Positions 37,138-46,963 of a DNA stretch of 64,000 bases are shown piece by piece. The DNA is from Shimia sp. (GTDB taxonomy: Bacteria > Pseudomonadota > Alphaproteobacteria > Rhodobacterales > Rhodobacteraceae), in contig JAAENN010000265.1 of assembly GCA_024224295.1 (NCBI GenBank), positions 1-64,000 on the forward strand. Reading direction: 5' to 3'. Within the stretch, counting starts at the first letter, position 1; every line of letters begins with the position of its first letter. Under the pieces are notes generated by a model. The model searched no databases, was not told the DNA's origin, and worked only from the letters and a program-made list of their open reading frames with translations. A program made the translations under genes and the position numbers.

Positions 37138-37321
37138 GGTGGTCCCTGTCATAAAATTTGACGCTCTCTCACCTCATTTGTAGCGCCGAAAAAACGGCAA
37201 AGAGATGCGTTTCCGACATATCCGACGCTTCTAGCGTCGACATAAGAGGCGCCTGTTTCGTTTTGGAGACGTTACGTCAGGATCGGGGACAAGGACCACC
37301 CTTAATGGAATGCCTGCACGG

Positions 37322-37921
37322 TCAGGATTTACGCGCGCGCTCCAGATGGCTCCAGACCGGTTGATCCGGCACAAACAGGCGCATGGTATCACCCACGGAC
37401 AGCGTGCCTGCACGTTCCACCCAAGCTGTCACACCGCGCTTGCCAGAGGCGGCTGTTTTGAATTTAGGGCCGTATCCCAGGTGCGCCCTTTCGATCACCC
37501 GACCGGGCAACACGCAGGGGCGGTTTTCCATATCTACCGTGATGGTCACTCCGTCCAGCCCTTGCAGCCGGGCATTTGGCGGCACATGGGTAAAATCCGG
37601 AATGCCCTTCACCACAAGGGAAGCGCCGACCCAAGCCGGATCCACGGCCTCAAGCCCCATCTCCTTGGCGATCATGTCCAACTCTTCCTGAGACAAAACC
37701 GACAGCTGGCGCACGTTCATGATCTCGGTACCGCGCTCATAAAGCGCCTTCACGCGGACGCAGGATGGGCGTGTGATCCCAGAATGAAATTCGCCAACAT
37801 CGCCGCCAAGCGCGAGTTTCAGCGACGGCACCGACGCGGCGCTTAGGTCTTCTTCCGAATTGGCCACGCGGCCAAGCCAGACCACTTCGGCCTCAAAGGT
37901 AGTTGGTTTTAATGCAGGCAT
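37322..37921 (-). CDS. MOSC domain protein
   Basis: 199 residues from ATG 37921 (MPALKPTTFEAEVVWLG), preceded by GAGGAAA. A single MOSC (molybdenum cofactor sulfurase C-terminal-like) domain of the YiiM/YuaD style, with the invariant cysteine in ENRPCVLPGRV that could carry a persulfide or bind Mo-cofactor. MOSC proteins are sulfur carriers or Mo-dependent reductases; which applies here is unknown. Its gene stands alone, convergent or parallel to unrelated genes, with no Mo-cofactor genes nearby. Confidence 0.85.
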   Translation of the reverse strand: MPALKPTTFEAEVVWLGRVANSEEDLSAASVPSLKLALGGDVGEFHSGITRPSCVRVKALYERGTEIMNVRQLSVLSQEELDMIAKEMGLEAVDPAWVGASLVVKGIPDFTHVPPNARLQGLDGVTITVDMENRPCVLPGRVIERAHLGYGPKFKTAASGKRGVTAWVERAGTLSVGDTMRLFVPDQPVWSHLERARKS

Positions 37922-38033
37922 GTTGCGTTTCCTCATAACAGTTCTGCGCGGAACCTAGAGCTAGTGCCATGATCAGACAATCAAAGATGACTGATGGAGA
38001 TGTTCACCATTTGTGACCAGTACCTTGGTGGCA

Positions 38034-38070
38034 AAAGAAAACCCCGAAGCGCCCTCACGCTCCGGGGTTT
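38034..38070 (-). terminator. Intrinsic terminator after ftsH
   Basis: 12-position stem AACCCCGAAGCG/CGCTCCGGGGTT with one mismatch and a 6-base loop, followed on the minus strand by TTCTTTTG, 26 bp downstream of the ftsH stop. Confidence 0.9.
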
Positions 38071-38095
38071 CATAGTCTTGGGCCTGTCCCTCAGG

Positions 38096-40021
38096 TTAGG
38101 CCGTGGGTTCCGGCTCCAGTCCGCCGTCCCCATCTGGTTTATTACGCGGCTTTGTTTTCGGGATTGCGGTCACGCTTGGCGCGTTGCCTTCATCCGTATC
38201 ATCGCCCTTGTTGTCATCGGAATGAGGTGGCTCACCATTCATCACCCGTTTGATTTCATCTCCGGTCAGTGTCTCATATTCCAACAAACCCTGCGCCAAT
38301 CGTTCCCATTCCTCATTTTTTTCGGTCAGGATTTTCATCGCGCGATCATAACCCTCTTGGATCAGACGCTTGACCTCTTCTTCAATGAGTTCCTTGGTAT
38401 GCGCTGACACCGAGAACCCGCCCGCGCCGCCGTTGGCCTGATACCCTGCCGCGGCTTCCTGGTAATCAATGTTGCCCACTTTGTCGGACATGCCCCATTG
38501 CATCACCATCGCCCGTGCTAGCGCACTCGCCTGCTGGATATCGCCAGCTGGACCGTTGGACACGGAATCTTCCCCCCATTTGATCACCTCGGCAGCTTTG
38601 CCCGCCATTGTCATCGCCAGGTTTTGTTCGCATTGGTCACGATGCCAGTTCAAACGGTCCATTTCCGGCAAGCTGACCACCATGCCCAATGCTCCGCCAC
38701 GTGGAATGATGGTGGCCTTATACACAGGGTCGCACTTTTCCAAAGCCAGCCCCACCACGGCGTGGCCCGATTCATGGTACGCTGTGTGCTCTTTCTGTTC
38801 TTTAGTGAGCACCATAGAGCGGCGTTCTGCGCCCATCATAACCTTGTCTTTGGCGGACTCAAAATCCTCCATGGTGACAAAGCGACGCCCCACACGCGCG
38901 GCCATCAGCGCAGCCTCGTTCACGAGGTTTGCCAGATCCGCACCGGAGAAACCCGGTGTACCACGCGCGATAATGCGCAGGTCGACATCTGGGCCCAGCG
39001 GGGTCTTGCGGGAGTGCACGCCCAATATCTTTTCGCGGCCTTTGATGTCGGGGTTGCCCACGGTCACGTTGCGGTCAAAACGGCCCGGACGCAGCAGCGC
39101 AGGGTCCAGCACGTCACGACGGTTGGTCGCCGCGAGGATGATCACACCTTCGTTGGCTTCGAAACCGTCCATTTCCACCAGCAACTGGTTGAGGGTCTGT
39201 TCACGTTCGTCGTTACCACCGCCGTAGCCAGCGCCACGATGACGGCCGACCGCGTCGATTTCGTCGATGAACACAATACAAGGTGCGTTTTTCTTGGCCT
39301 GCTCAAACATGTCACGAACACGAGAAGCACCCACACCCACAAACATTTCGACAAAGTCGGACCCGGAGATTGTGAAGAACGGAACACCCGCTTCGCCTGC
39401 AATCGCACGAGCAAGAAGAGTTTTACCGGTACCTGGAGGGCCAACAAGCAGTGCGCCTTTTGGGATTTTGCCGCCAAGGCGGGAGAATTTCTGCGGATTG
39501 CGCAGGAATTCTACGATCTCTTCTAGCTCTTCCTTGGCCTCATCAATGCCAGCAACATCGTCAAAGGTCACACGCCCATGCTTTTCAGTCAGCATCTTGG
39601 CCTTGGATTTACCAAAACCCATTGCGCCGCCTTTACCGCCACCCTGCATGCGGTTCATGAAGTAGATCCAGACACCTATCAGAAGCAAGAAAGGCAGAAG
39701 GCTAACCAGAAAGGCTTGCAGACCAGACGTCTGTTGGCTCTCAGCGCGCACGTCGATGCCTTTGTCAGTCAAAAGCTGAGTGACTTCAGCATCAGGAGGC
39801 AGAATGGTAGAACTCGTCGAGCCATCCTGTGACTGATAGCGCAGCGTCTCGCCGTCAATGACCACATTCTGAACCTGGCCTGCCTCAACTGAGGCGACAA
39901 AGTCTGAATAGCTGGTCTCACGGCTTTGCAGCGAACTGCTATCTCCGCTGAACAAGTTGAACAAGGCCAGGATCAGCAAAAACAGCACGACCCAGAAAGC
40001 TACATTTCTCGCATTGCCCAA
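38096..40021 (-). CDS. ftsH: ATP-dependent membrane metalloprotease FtsH
   Basis: 641 residues. N-terminal membrane helix ([19 protein letters not shown]), a short periplasmic domain, second helix ([18 protein letters not shown]), then the AAA+ domain with Walker A GPPGTGKT, Walker [12 protein letters not shown] and the SRH arginines (RPGRFDR), and the M41 protease with zinc site HESGHAV. It degrades misassembled membrane proteins and regulatory proteins. The start is TTG at 40019-40021, the only in-frame initiation codon that gives the family N terminus MGNARN, with AGGGAG upstream. It ends the tol-pal-cpoB-tilS-ftsH series. The usual next gene glmM is not here. Confidence 0.97.
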   Translation of the reverse strand: MGNARNVAFWVVLFLLILALFNLFSGDSSSLQSRETSYSDFVASVEAGQVQNVVIDGETLRYQSQDGSTSSTILPPDAEVTQLLTDKGIDVRAESQQTSGLQAFLVSLLPFLLLIGVWIYFMNRMQGGGKGGAMGFGKSKAKMLTEKHGRVTFDDVAGIDEAKEELEEIVEFLRNPQKFSRLGGKIPKGALLVGPPGTGKTLLARAIAGEAGVPFFTISGSDFVEMFVGVGASRVRDMFEQAKKNAPCIVFIDEIDAVGRHRGAGYGGGNDEREQTLNQLLVEMDGFEANEGVIILAATNRRDVLDPALLRPGRFDRNVTVGNPDIKGREKILGVHSRKTPLGPDVDLRIIARGTPGFSGADLANLVNEAALMAARVGRRFVTMEDFESAKDKVMMGAERRSMVLTKEQKEHTAYHESGHAVVGLALEKCDPVYKATIIPRGGALGMVVSLPEMDRLNWHRDQCEQNLAMTMAGKAAEVIKWGEDSVSNGPAGDIQQASALARAMVMQWGMSDKVGNIDYQEAAAGYQANGGAGGFSVSAHTKELIEEEVKRLIQEGYDRAMKILTEKNEEWERLAQGLLEYETLTGDEIKRVMNGEPPHSDDNKGDDTDEGNAPSVTAIPKTKPRNKPDGDGGLEPEPTA

Positions 40022-40145
40022 GGCAAGTCTCCCTTTCAGAACGCCCGTGGCCTATCACGAGCGCGTACAGAGTTAAATAGAGATCGCGGGGCCGTAATCA
40101 ATGCGATAGTGTTCAATTTCAGGCGTAAGGCGCGGCTAGTGTTGC

Positions 40146-41348
40146 TTATGTGCGCAGAAGCTGTGCGGTCCAACCTTCTGCGAGCCCGGCCAATGGCGCG
40201 GCGATCAACCTGTCACCCTGCCAAATCGCGGGGGTAGCCCAGAGACTTTGACGGGTGTGGCCAGTATCGCGCCAATCAGAAATTTTTGCGAGTCCTTCTT
40301 GGCCAAGCGCCTCGATGTGCACTGTTTGCGGTGCAAGTTCTGAACCATAAGACAGACGCCACCGACCATCCCAGATCGCGTCGACGGTTGCCACTTCGTC
40401 GCGCACAGCAGCCCATTCACGGGTCACGCGGATTGTGGTTTTTTGTGGTAGGATCAAACAGCCGTGTAGGGACGTTGGCGTGTCTGTTTTCATAACGTCT
40501 TGCAACGGCCTAAAACGTGGGCGGTAGCTTTGTCCGGAAACCTGACACAGCGCATCTGCCAGCGCCTTGCTGCGCAGCGCTTCAGGCGCGACATCAAAGC
40601 TGGCACGATTGGCGACCATATCACCCACCTTATCCTGCTCAAACAGCGTCCCTGTTTGGGTCTCAGCCCACTGCAACACCTCTTGTTGGCGGCGCATATG
40701 CGCTGCCGTTTGCGCCAACCGGTCCACAGAGAGGCCCAAAGGCGTCAATGTCTCAAACATAAGCCGAGCCTTCACCCGGTCAAAACGCGGATCTTCATTG
40801 CTTGGATCATCGGCCCACGAAATTGCGCCGCTGCGCAGATGCTGGCGCAAGTCGTCGCGAGACACGTCCAGTAACGGGCGTAGCCAAGTCAGGCCGTCGA
40901 CGTCCCGGGCTTCCGACATGCAGGCTAACCCATCCACACCAGACCCGCGCGCCAGACGCATCAGAAAGGTCTCCGCCTGATCATCTTTGGTATGCCCCAG
41001 AGCCACATGGCGTAGGCTCTTTTCCCTAGCCCAAGAGGCAATCGCCTCTCGTCGACCATCTCGCGCAGCGTTCTGGAGATTGCCAGCACCGTTCCAGTGC
41101 CATTGCAAAATGTCGTGTGAGAGGCCGTACTGCGCGGCGACTTCCGCGACCAAAGCCAATTCCTCAACGGCCTCAGCGCGCAATCCGTGGTTCACGCTGA
41201 CAACTGCCACCTCCGCCTTTCCCCATTGGCGCAGCAAATCCAGCAACGCCATAGAGTCGCCACCACCGCTGACCGCGACGCCGATTTTTTTTGGAACATC
41301 TGAGCCAAATGCCCGATCAAGACAGTCTGAAAGTCGTGTCAGGAGCAC
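40146..41348 (-). CDS. tilS: tRNA(Ile)-lysidine synthetase
   Basis: 400 residues, N-type ATP pyrophosphatase with the PP-loop VAVSGGGDSMALL. It attaches lysine to C34 of the AUA-reading tRNA-Ile, an essential modification. Motif HTKDDQAETFLMRLARGSGVDGLA is diagnostic. It starts with GTG at 41346-41348, overlapping the end of cpoB by 10 bp, which points to coupled translation. The C-terminal substrate-binding domain is present but divergent, as in other alphaproteobacteria. Confidence 0.95.
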   Translation of the reverse strand: MLLTRLSDCLDRAFGSDVPKKIGVAVSGGGDSMALLDLLRQWGKAEVAVVSVNHGLRAEAVEELALVAEVAAQYGLSHDILQWHWNGAGNLQNAARDGRREAIASWAREKSLRHVALGHTKDDQAETFLMRLARGSGVDGLACMSEARDVDGLTWLRPLLDVSRDDLRQHLRSGAISWADDPSNEDPRFDRVKARLMFETLTPLGLSVDRLAQTAAHMRRQQEVLQWAETQTGTLFEQDKVGDMVANRASFDVAPEALRSKALADALCQVSGQSYRPRFRPLQDVMKTDTPTSLHGCLILPQKTTIRVTREWAAVRDEVATVDAIWDGRWRLSYGSELAPQTVHIEALGQEGLAKISDWRDTGHTRQSLWATPAIWQGDRLIAAPLAGLAEGWTAQLLRT

Positions 41349-42178
41349 TGCAAGCTGACCATTTCGGCCTGAGCTTCAGCCACAAAGGCTCCGCCTGGAT
41401 AGCGCACGCCAACTTCGTTCAACGTCACGCAGGCCTCATTGGTCTGCCCCAATGCGCCGAGCGACCTGCCCAGCCGGAACAATGCCTCTGGCGCTGTACC
41501 GGATTGAGGCGCACCCGAATAGGCTTCAAGGAAGGCCCGGGCTGCACCGGTCAGATCAGTTTTGCCTTCAAGCGCTTGACCACGGCGGAGATGCGCCTCG
41601 GCCTCAAGCGGGCTGCCAGGATAAGTTTGCACAAACGTCGAAAATTGATCTGCTGCCGCGCCGAATTCACCGGCGTCCAATGCAGTCATCGCGCGATTGA
41701 AATCAGTTTCTTCGCCCACAGCCAGTTCGGTTGGCGCCCCATCACCCGAACCAGTGTCTTCGCCACCGCTGGACGGCAGGGATTCAACATCCCCGCCCAA
41801 AGTGGTGGTTTCACCCAACTGGCTTAGATCGCCACCTTCTAACTCCACCAGCCGGAATTCCAGATCGCCAATTCGATTGGTGCCGTCTGTGACAATACGC
41901 TCTACACGGTATTGCAACTCTTCGGTTTTGCCCGTCAGCACACGCAACTGCTGCTCAATCACATCCACGCGCTCCAAGGTCGTTGCACCAGTTACAATGG
42001 TGCCAGCCGAGCCAGTGGTGGACAGCTCCCGCTTCAAGTTTTGCATTTCGACATACAAAACTGAGAGCTGCTGACGAATATCCGCCAGCGTTTCTTCACG
42101 TGTCTGGGCAGCGCCCATCATCGGCGCTGCCACAAGCGCAAGCGCGCTCAAGGAAGCAAATACTTGCGCTCGCATCAT
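41339..42178 (-). CDS. cpoB: Cell division coordinator CpoB / tol-pal protein YbgF
   Basis: 279 residues: signal peptide (to AAPMMGAAQ), an N-terminal coiled coil (about 25-115, TLADIRQQLSVLYVEMQNLKREL onward) that trimerises, a low-complexity Ser/Gly/Glu linker, and C-terminal TPR repeats (FNRAMTALDAGEFGAAADQFSTFVQ and following). Periplasmic partner of TolA that coordinates outer-membrane constriction with septal peptidoglycan synthesis. It lies 3 bp after pal, the conserved position. Confidence 0.94.
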   Translation of the reverse strand: MMRAQVFASLSALALVAAPMMGAAQTREETLADIRQQLSVLYVEMQNLKRELSTTGSAGTIVTGATTLERVDVIEQQLRVLTGKTEELQYRVERIVTDGTNRIGDLEFRLVELEGGDLSQLGETTTLGGDVESLPSSGGEDTGSGDGAPTELAVGEETDFNRAMTALDAGEFGAAADQFSTFVQTYPGSPLEAEAHLRRGQALEGKTDLTGAARAFLEAYSGAPQSGTAPEALFRLGRSLGALGQTNEACVTLNEVGVRYPGGAFVAEAQAEMVSLQCS

Positions 42179-42181
42179 GTC

Positions 42182-42691
42182 TTACCCCGACAGGTTGGCG
42201 GTCAACACAGTCACCGCACGACGGTTTTGTGCATAACAGCTTTCTTCCGAACAAATCTCAATCGGCCGTTCCTTGCCATAGCTCACGGTGCGGATGCGGT
42301 TGGAAGCCACACCTTGAGACACCAAAAGCTCCTGCACGGCGCTGGCGCGGCGAGCGCCAAGCGCAAGGTTGTATTCCCGCGTACCCTGTTCGTCGGCGTG
42401 ACCTTCGATCACCGCTATATAATCCGGGTTCTCCATCAGCCAATTGGCCTGAGCCAAAACTGTCAAACGACCCTGCTCACTGAGCGTTGACTGATCAACG
42501 AGAAACAACACACGGTCGCCAACAGCCTCCTGGAAATAGGCGATTGATCCGGGATCAGCGCTGCTGCCCAACCCGCTGTCCGCGCCAGTACCGGTGCCAT
42601 AATCGTCGCCAGCGCCGAAACTGCCCGGATCGGTACAAGCCGCCAAAGATAGTGCAGCCACTGTCAGCACTGCTTTTGTCCATGTTTTCAT
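42182..42691 (-). CDS. pal: Peptidoglycan-associated lipoprotein Pal
   Basis: 169 residues. Lipoprotein signal with lipobox LAAC (lipidated Cys19), a Gly/Asp-rich spacer, then an OmpA-like peptidoglycan-binding domain (about 55-165) with the diaminopimelate-contact motif IEGHADEQGTREYNLALGARRA. It anchors the outer membrane to the cell wall and is released by TolB and the proton-driven TolQRA motor. There are 111 bp between tolB and pal, so an additional promoter for pal is possible. Confidence 0.97.
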   Translation of the reverse strand: MKTWTKAVLTVAALSLAACTDPGSFGAGDDYGTGTGADSGLGSSADPGSIAYFQEAVGDRVLFLVDQSTLSEQGRLTVLAQANWLMENPDYIAVIEGHADEQGTREYNLALGARRASAVQELLVSQGVASNRIRTVSYGKERPIEICSEESCYAQNRRAVTVLTANLSG

Positions 42692-42802
42692 GAGTATTGC
42701 CTCGTTCCTATATCCGTCGCCTCAAATGCATTTTGTGCTCTTCTTATGAAGCTGTCTTATCACAAGCTGGTGTGCAAGCAAAACGCAGTGGGCGGGCTTA
42801 CC

Positions 42803-44128
42803 TTATTGCAGGGGGGACCAGGCAGGGTCAGAGCCGCCGCCGTTGATCTTCACCGGTTTCAAATTGCGCCCTGACACGTCTACCGAATAGAGCGATGCCG
42901 CGCCGCCTGCTCCACGGGTTTCGCGGGTGAACATGATCACGCGTCCGTTAGGGGACCAGGTTGGACCTTCGTCCAGGAACGACGCGGTCAACAAGCGCTC
43001 TTCACTGCCATCGGTGCGCATCACACCAATGTGGAAGCGGCCTTTGTTCTGTTTGGTGAAAGCAATCAAATCGCCGCGCGGCGACCAGACGGGTGTGCCA
43101 TAGCGACCTTTGCCAAAACTGATCCGCGTTGCCTCGCCACCACCCGCTGACATCACATAGAGCTGTTGGGTGCCGGAACGATCGCTCTCGAAGACAATCT
43201 TACTGCCATCGGGGCTATAGCTTGGTGCGGTTTCAATCGACGGTGTCGATGTAAGACGCTGTCGTTTGCCCGAAGCGATGTCCATTTTGTAAAGGTCGGT
43301 GTTGCCACCTTCGGTCACCGACATCACCACGCTTTTGCCATCGGGGCTGAACCGCGGTGCAAAGCTCATGGTGCCGCTTTCATTAGACAGAACCTTGCGG
43401 CGCACAGACCCGACGTCGAGTACAAAGACCTGCGGAAAGCCGGTTTCATAGCTGGTGTAAAGCACGCGATCCCCGGTTGGCGAGAACCGTGGCGCCAACA
43501 CAATGGAACTGCTGTCCGTCAGGTATTGCAGGTTTGCGCCGTCATAATCCATCACCGCGAGACGTTTCTTGCGGTCGTTTTTAGGTCCGGTCTCCGCCAC
43601 GTAGACCACGCGACTGTCGAAGTAACCGCCCTCGCCTGTGATCCGTGCGTAAACCGCATCCGCCACCTTATGCGCCATGCGGCGCCAGCCGTCCGTGGTG
43701 CCTTTGAAACGCAGACCGTTGCCAAGCTCTGTTCCCGCAAAGACATCGTAGACGCGGAACTTCACCTCAAGCTGGTTGTCGCTCACTGACACGCCGCCAG
43801 TGATCAGCGCTTGGGCGTTCACCGCTTTCCAGTCGGCAAATTGCACCGGGCTGCCAAAGTTGGTGATCGAGGAGATATGCGCCTTTGCCGGGATTTCCCG
43901 GAACAGCCCAGTACCGTTGAGATCTGCCGCAATCACCCGGCTGATGTCTTTAGACACCTGATTGGAGCCTTGGGTTTCCGCTACGAAATCCGGCACCGCA
44001 TAAGGCATCGGCTCAATCACACCGTCGGTGATTTCGATGCGCAGTGGGGTGCCTTGGGCCGAAACAGGATGGGCAAACTGGCCCACCGTCAGGATCCCGA
44101 TCACTAGGGTCGCAAAAAGTCTCATCAT
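42803..44128 (-). CDS. tolB: Tol-Pal system protein TolB
   Basis: 441 residues: signal peptide (ends near HPVSAQG), an N-terminal alpha/beta domain with the TolA/Pal-competing segment, and a six-bladed WD40-like propeller seen as repeated blocks such as [31 protein letters not shown] and [15 protein letters not shown]. Periplasmic regulator that binds Pal. ATG 44128 overlaps the tolA stop by 4 bp (ATGA). Confidence 0.97.
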   Translation of the reverse strand: MMRLFATLVIGILTVGQFAHPVSAQGTPLRIEITDGVIEPMPYAVPDFVAETQGSNQVSKDISRVIAADLNGTGLFREIPAKAHISSITNFGSPVQFADWKAVNAQALITGGVSVSDNQLEVKFRVYDVFAGTELGNGLRFKGTTDGWRRMAHKVADAVYARITGEGGYFDSRVVYVAETGPKNDRKKRLAVMDYDGANLQYLTDSSSIVLAPRFSPTGDRVLYTSYETGFPQVFVLDVGSVRRKVLSNESGTMSFAPRFSPDGKSVVMSVTEGGNTDLYKMDIASGKRQRLTSTPSIETAPSYSPDGSKIVFESDRSGTQQLYVMSAGGGEATRISFGKGRYGTPVWSPRGDLIAFTKQNKGRFHIGVMRTDGSEERLLTASFLDEGPTWSPNGRVIMFTRETRGAGGAASLYSVDVSGRNLKPVKINGGGSDPAWSPLQ

Positions 44129-45210
44129 CTGGACCTCATTTTCTCCGGGTTAAATGTAATCTCAACATCCCGCCAATGGTCATATTTTTCTGCGGGGAGG
44201 TCGTATCCGTTTTTTTGGCACCGCAACACAGCACGGCGCGCAGCGGCAAAAGCGGTTTTGGCGGCGGCTTCGTCGCCGCCCTCGTAACTCAACATGCGAA
44301 TATCGCCTTGAACTTTTCCGTTCTGATCCAGGCTCAGCCCCACCACCACAGTCACGTCAGCGGCGCGGGAGCCAACATCCACCACCCAGCATTGCTGCAC
44401 CGACACGCGCAACCCGTCTTTCTCTCCCCGGGTGAGTGGCGGCCCGGCGGGGGCGGAAGAAGTGGACTCGGTTGGGGCCGCCGCTTCCGCCAAGGCAGCC
44501 GCGATAGCGTCTTCAGCCGGGGTCGGTTGCGGCTCAGCCACCGCATTTGGACGGATACGCGGACGCAAGGAGCGCGTCGGTGCGGCGCTCGCGACTTCTT
44601 CCTGTTTTGGTTCCGTGGCAATTTCGGTGGAGGCCGCTTCCGGTGCAGTGTCTTCCCTAACCTCTTCCGCCGCTTCGCCGGCCTCATCCGGTTTGGTGGC
44701 CTCTTGCAAGGCGTCGGCGATGGTGGTGTCCGGATCTGGTTGCGCGACGGGTTCTGGTGCAACACGTTCCACCGGGGCGGGCACAGGCTCCACCGGCGCA
44801 TCTGGAATAATCACAGCCGTGTCAGTCTCTGGCGTCGGCAGCTGTGGCATAGGCTCCGGCGCGACTTCTGGTTCCGGCGGTGTGGGATCGGCAATCTCGG
44901 CCACATCTGGCGCAACCTCCGGCTCCGCCTCAATCGGCTCGATGGGTTCCGGCTGCGGCACCACCGCATCTTCCGGAGCAACCACCTCCGGCGCAGGCTC
45001 GGTTTCCTCGGGCGGCTGCGGCAAGGCAATCTCGGTCGAAGTTTCCGGCGCGATCTGGCTTTGGGTCAGCGCATCAAACTCGGCAGACGAGATCATCGCG
45101 ATGTCCACCACCTCCATGGGTGGCGGATCGGAGTCAAACACCCCGCCCAACAACACCCAGCTGATTAGACCGGTGTGGGCAACGCCCGAGATATAATGCC
45201 CGATATGCAC
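44125..45210 (-). CDS. tolA: TolA-like periplasmic linker protein
   Basis: 361 residues: one N-terminal membrane anchor ([21 protein letters not shown]), a long Pro/Glu/Ala-rich extended region (about 50-235, runs such as [14 protein letters not shown]) and a small C-terminal domain of TonB/TolA type ending in [11 protein letters not shown]. The middle is Pro/Glu-rich instead of the Lys/Ala helix of E. coli, as is usual in alphaproteobacteria. The GTG start at 45208-45210 matches the family beginning MHxGHYISG. It transmits the TolQR proton-motive stroke to TolB/Pal. Confidence 0.9.
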   Translation of the reverse strand: MHIGHYISGVAHTGLISWVLLGGVFDSDPPPMEVVDIAMISSAEFDALTQSQIAPETSTEIALPQPPEETEPAPEVVAPEDAVVPQPEPIEPIEAEPEVAPDVAEIADPTPPEPEVAPEPMPQLPTPETDTAVIIPDAPVEPVPAPVERVAPEPVAQPDPDTTIADALQEATKPDEAGEAAEEVREDTAPEAASTEIATEPKQEEVASAAPTRSLRPRIRPNAVAEPQPTPAEDAIAAALAEAAAPTESTSSAPAGPPLTRGEKDGLRVSVQQCWVVDVGSRAADVTVVVGLSLDQNGKVQGDIRMLSYEGGDEAAAKTAFAAARRAVLRCQKNGYDLPAEKYDHWRDVEITFNPEKMRSR

Positions 45211-45219
45211 GCGCGCGCC

Positions 45220-45711
45220 CTAGTTGTCCGTCCCGCTAGGGTCAGTGCCATCCAGCGCCGGACCGCCCAGGTCGGTCACAAGCCCCACATCGCTAAAGCC
45301 ACCCGCGTTCAAGGCGCCCATGACTTGCACCACCGCTTCATAGGGAATGGCCCCATCCGCACGCAGATACACCCGATCGGACTCCCGCTCTGCCGCCACC
45401 GCGCGCAGTTTCGGGATCAGATCTTCAGCGGCAACCGGGGTGGTCATTATGGTGATGCCCAGATTGGCATCAATGGTGATGGTCAACGGCTCTTCCTGCT
45501 CACCCGGCAATGGATTGGCGGCGGTTTTGGGAAGCTCAACCGGCACACCAACGGTCATCAGCGGCGCGGCAACCATAAAGATAATCAGCAACACCAGCAT
45601 CACATCCACAAACGGTGTGACGTTAATCTCACTCATTGGCTGACTGCTGCGGCGATTGCGGCGACGACGTTTGCCGCCTCCTCCGCCAGATTTCATGACA
45701 CCCGCACCCAT
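45220..45711 (-). CDS. tolR: Tol-Pal proton-channel subunit TolR (ExbD family)
   Basis: 163 residues: basic cytoplasmic N terminus (KRRRRNRRSS), then the ExbD signature SEINVTPFVDVMLVLLIIFMVAAPL with the proton-accepting Asp in the single membrane helix, and a periplasmic domain. Works with TolQ as the stator. It begins 3 bp after the tolQ stop. Confidence 0.96.
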   Translation of the reverse strand: MGAGVMKSGGGGGKRRRRNRRSSQPMSEINVTPFVDVMLVLLIIFMVAAPLMTVGVPVELPKTAANPLPGEQEEPLTITIDANLGITIMTTPVAAEDLIPKLRAVAAERESDRVYLRADGAIPYEAVVQVMGALNAGGFSDVGLVTDLGGPALDGTDPSGTDN

Positions 45712-45714
45712 GAC

Positions 45715-46392
45715 TTAGGCGTCCAACTGGCGGCTAAGGATCGTGGCAAACTCATCGGCGAAGGCTTCATAGCCTGACACGATGCGATCGCTGTCCGCGC
45801 TGAGTTTATTGTAAAAAATCACGGCGGGGATGGCCGCCAAAAGCCCCAGACCGGTGGCGAGCAATGCTTCGGCAATACCCGGTGCAACAACCGCGAGGTT
45901 GGTATTCTGCTGCGCGGCAATCTCGATAAAGGCATTCATGATGCCCCAAACGGTCCCAAACAACCCAACAAACGGCGCGGTGGACCCAACGGTGGCAAGT
46001 ATCGGCAAACCATGTTGCAACTCATCCGCCTCTTTGGCGATGGCCACATCCATGGATCGGTCAATCCTGCTGGTGGCATTCGCAATTAACCCACCATCCT
46101 GTCGATGGCTGCGTTGCCACTCAACCATTCCCGCGGCAAACACCCGAGCCGATCGCCCTTTTGGTTCCGGTCCCAATTCTTCGAATAGCTGATCCAGCGG
46201 CTCGCCAGACCAGAACGATCGATCAAACCGGGCCGCCTCGCGCCGCGCCTTGCGGTACATGATGTGTTTTTGCACAATCACCGACCAAGACCAGAAGGAT
46301 GCCACGATCAGCATCAGCATCACCAGTTTTACGGTTAAAGTGGCGCGCGCAAAAAGCGCCCACATCGAGAAATCGACTGCTGCGTGTTCCAT
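45715..46392 (-). CDS. tolQ: Tol-Pal proton-channel subunit TolQ (ExbB/MotA family)
   Basis: 225 residues with three membrane helices: one near the N terminus (LVMLMLIVASFWSWSVIV) and two in the C-terminal half (HGLPILATVGSTAPFVGLFGTVWGIMNAF and APGIAEALLATGLGLLAAIPAVIFYN), which form the ion path with TolR. The TxGTVWGIMxxF motif is diagnostic. First of the tolQRAB genes, downstream of ybgC. Confidence 0.97.
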   Translation of the reverse strand: MEHAAVDFSMWALFARATLTVKLVMLMLIVASFWSWSVIVQKHIMYRKARREAARFDRSFWSGEPLDQLFEELGPEPKGRSARVFAAGMVEWQRSHRQDGGLIANATSRIDRSMDVAIAKEADELQHGLPILATVGSTAPFVGLFGTVWGIMNAFIEIAAQQNTNLAVVAPGIAEALLATGLGLLAAIPAVIFYNKLSADSDRIVSGYEAFADEFATILSRQLDA

Positions 46393-46504
46393 ATAGCCTG
46401 CTCTGCTCTGTGGCCCTCTGTCGGGGCCTTGTTTGAAAGCAAACGTAACGGGTTTCTACGGGGAAAGCCAATAAATTGGCATCGCTCGCGGGAAATCGCC
46501 CGCT

Positions 46505-46891
46505 TTAGTGCACCATTTGGCGGATATTTGCCGGTAAACGCACCGGTTGGCCTTGTTCGTTCATACATACAACCGTGACCATGGCGTGACACAACACTTC
46601 TTCGCCGCGTTTCACCCGCTGCTCCATGACAAGCCGCGCGGCGGTGACATTGGCCACTTCGGTTTCCACGGTCAGCAGATCGTCAAGCACGGCGCTGCCA
46701 AGATAGTCACATTCCACCCTGCGCACTGCAAAAACAATGCCCTCGGCCTTCATTTCATGCTGATCCATGCCAATCTCACGCACCCATTCACTGCGGCCAC
46801 GTTCAATGAATTTGAGGTAGTTAGCGTAGTAGACAATGCCCGCCATGTCGGTGTCTTCGTAGTAGACGCGGATCGGCAAGGTGTAGGACAT
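46505..46891 (-). CDS. ybgC: Tol-Pal-associated acyl-CoA thioesterase
   Basis: 128 residues with the single hot-dog fold of the 4-hydroxybenzoyl-CoA thioesterase class. The catalytic Asp motif is YYEDTDMAGIVYYANYLKFIERGRSEW, typical of YbgC. It hydrolyses acyl-CoA or acyl-ACP and is the conserved upstream neighbour of tolQ, though its part in envelope maintenance is not settled. There are 112 bp between it and tolQ. Confidence 0.95.
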   Translation of the reverse strand: MSYTLPIRVYYEDTDMAGIVYYANYLKFIERGRSEWVREIGMDQHEMKAEGIVFAVRRVECDYLGSAVLDDLLTVETEVANVTAARLVMEQRVKRGEEVLCHAMVTVVCMNEQGQPVRLPANIRQMVH

Positions 46892-46963
46892 TGGCGGCTC
46901 TCCTGAAATCGGCTTGCGAAAGGCGTAGGGCGAAAACAGCCGTGGGGCAACACCCGTTTTGGA

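Noticed and set aside
37223-37239. CGACGC-TTCTA-GCGTCG hairpin upstream of fhs, considered as a folate-type riboswitch or terminator
   Set aside because: Only a 6-bp stem with no T-run and no known riboswitch core; not enough to call a feature.
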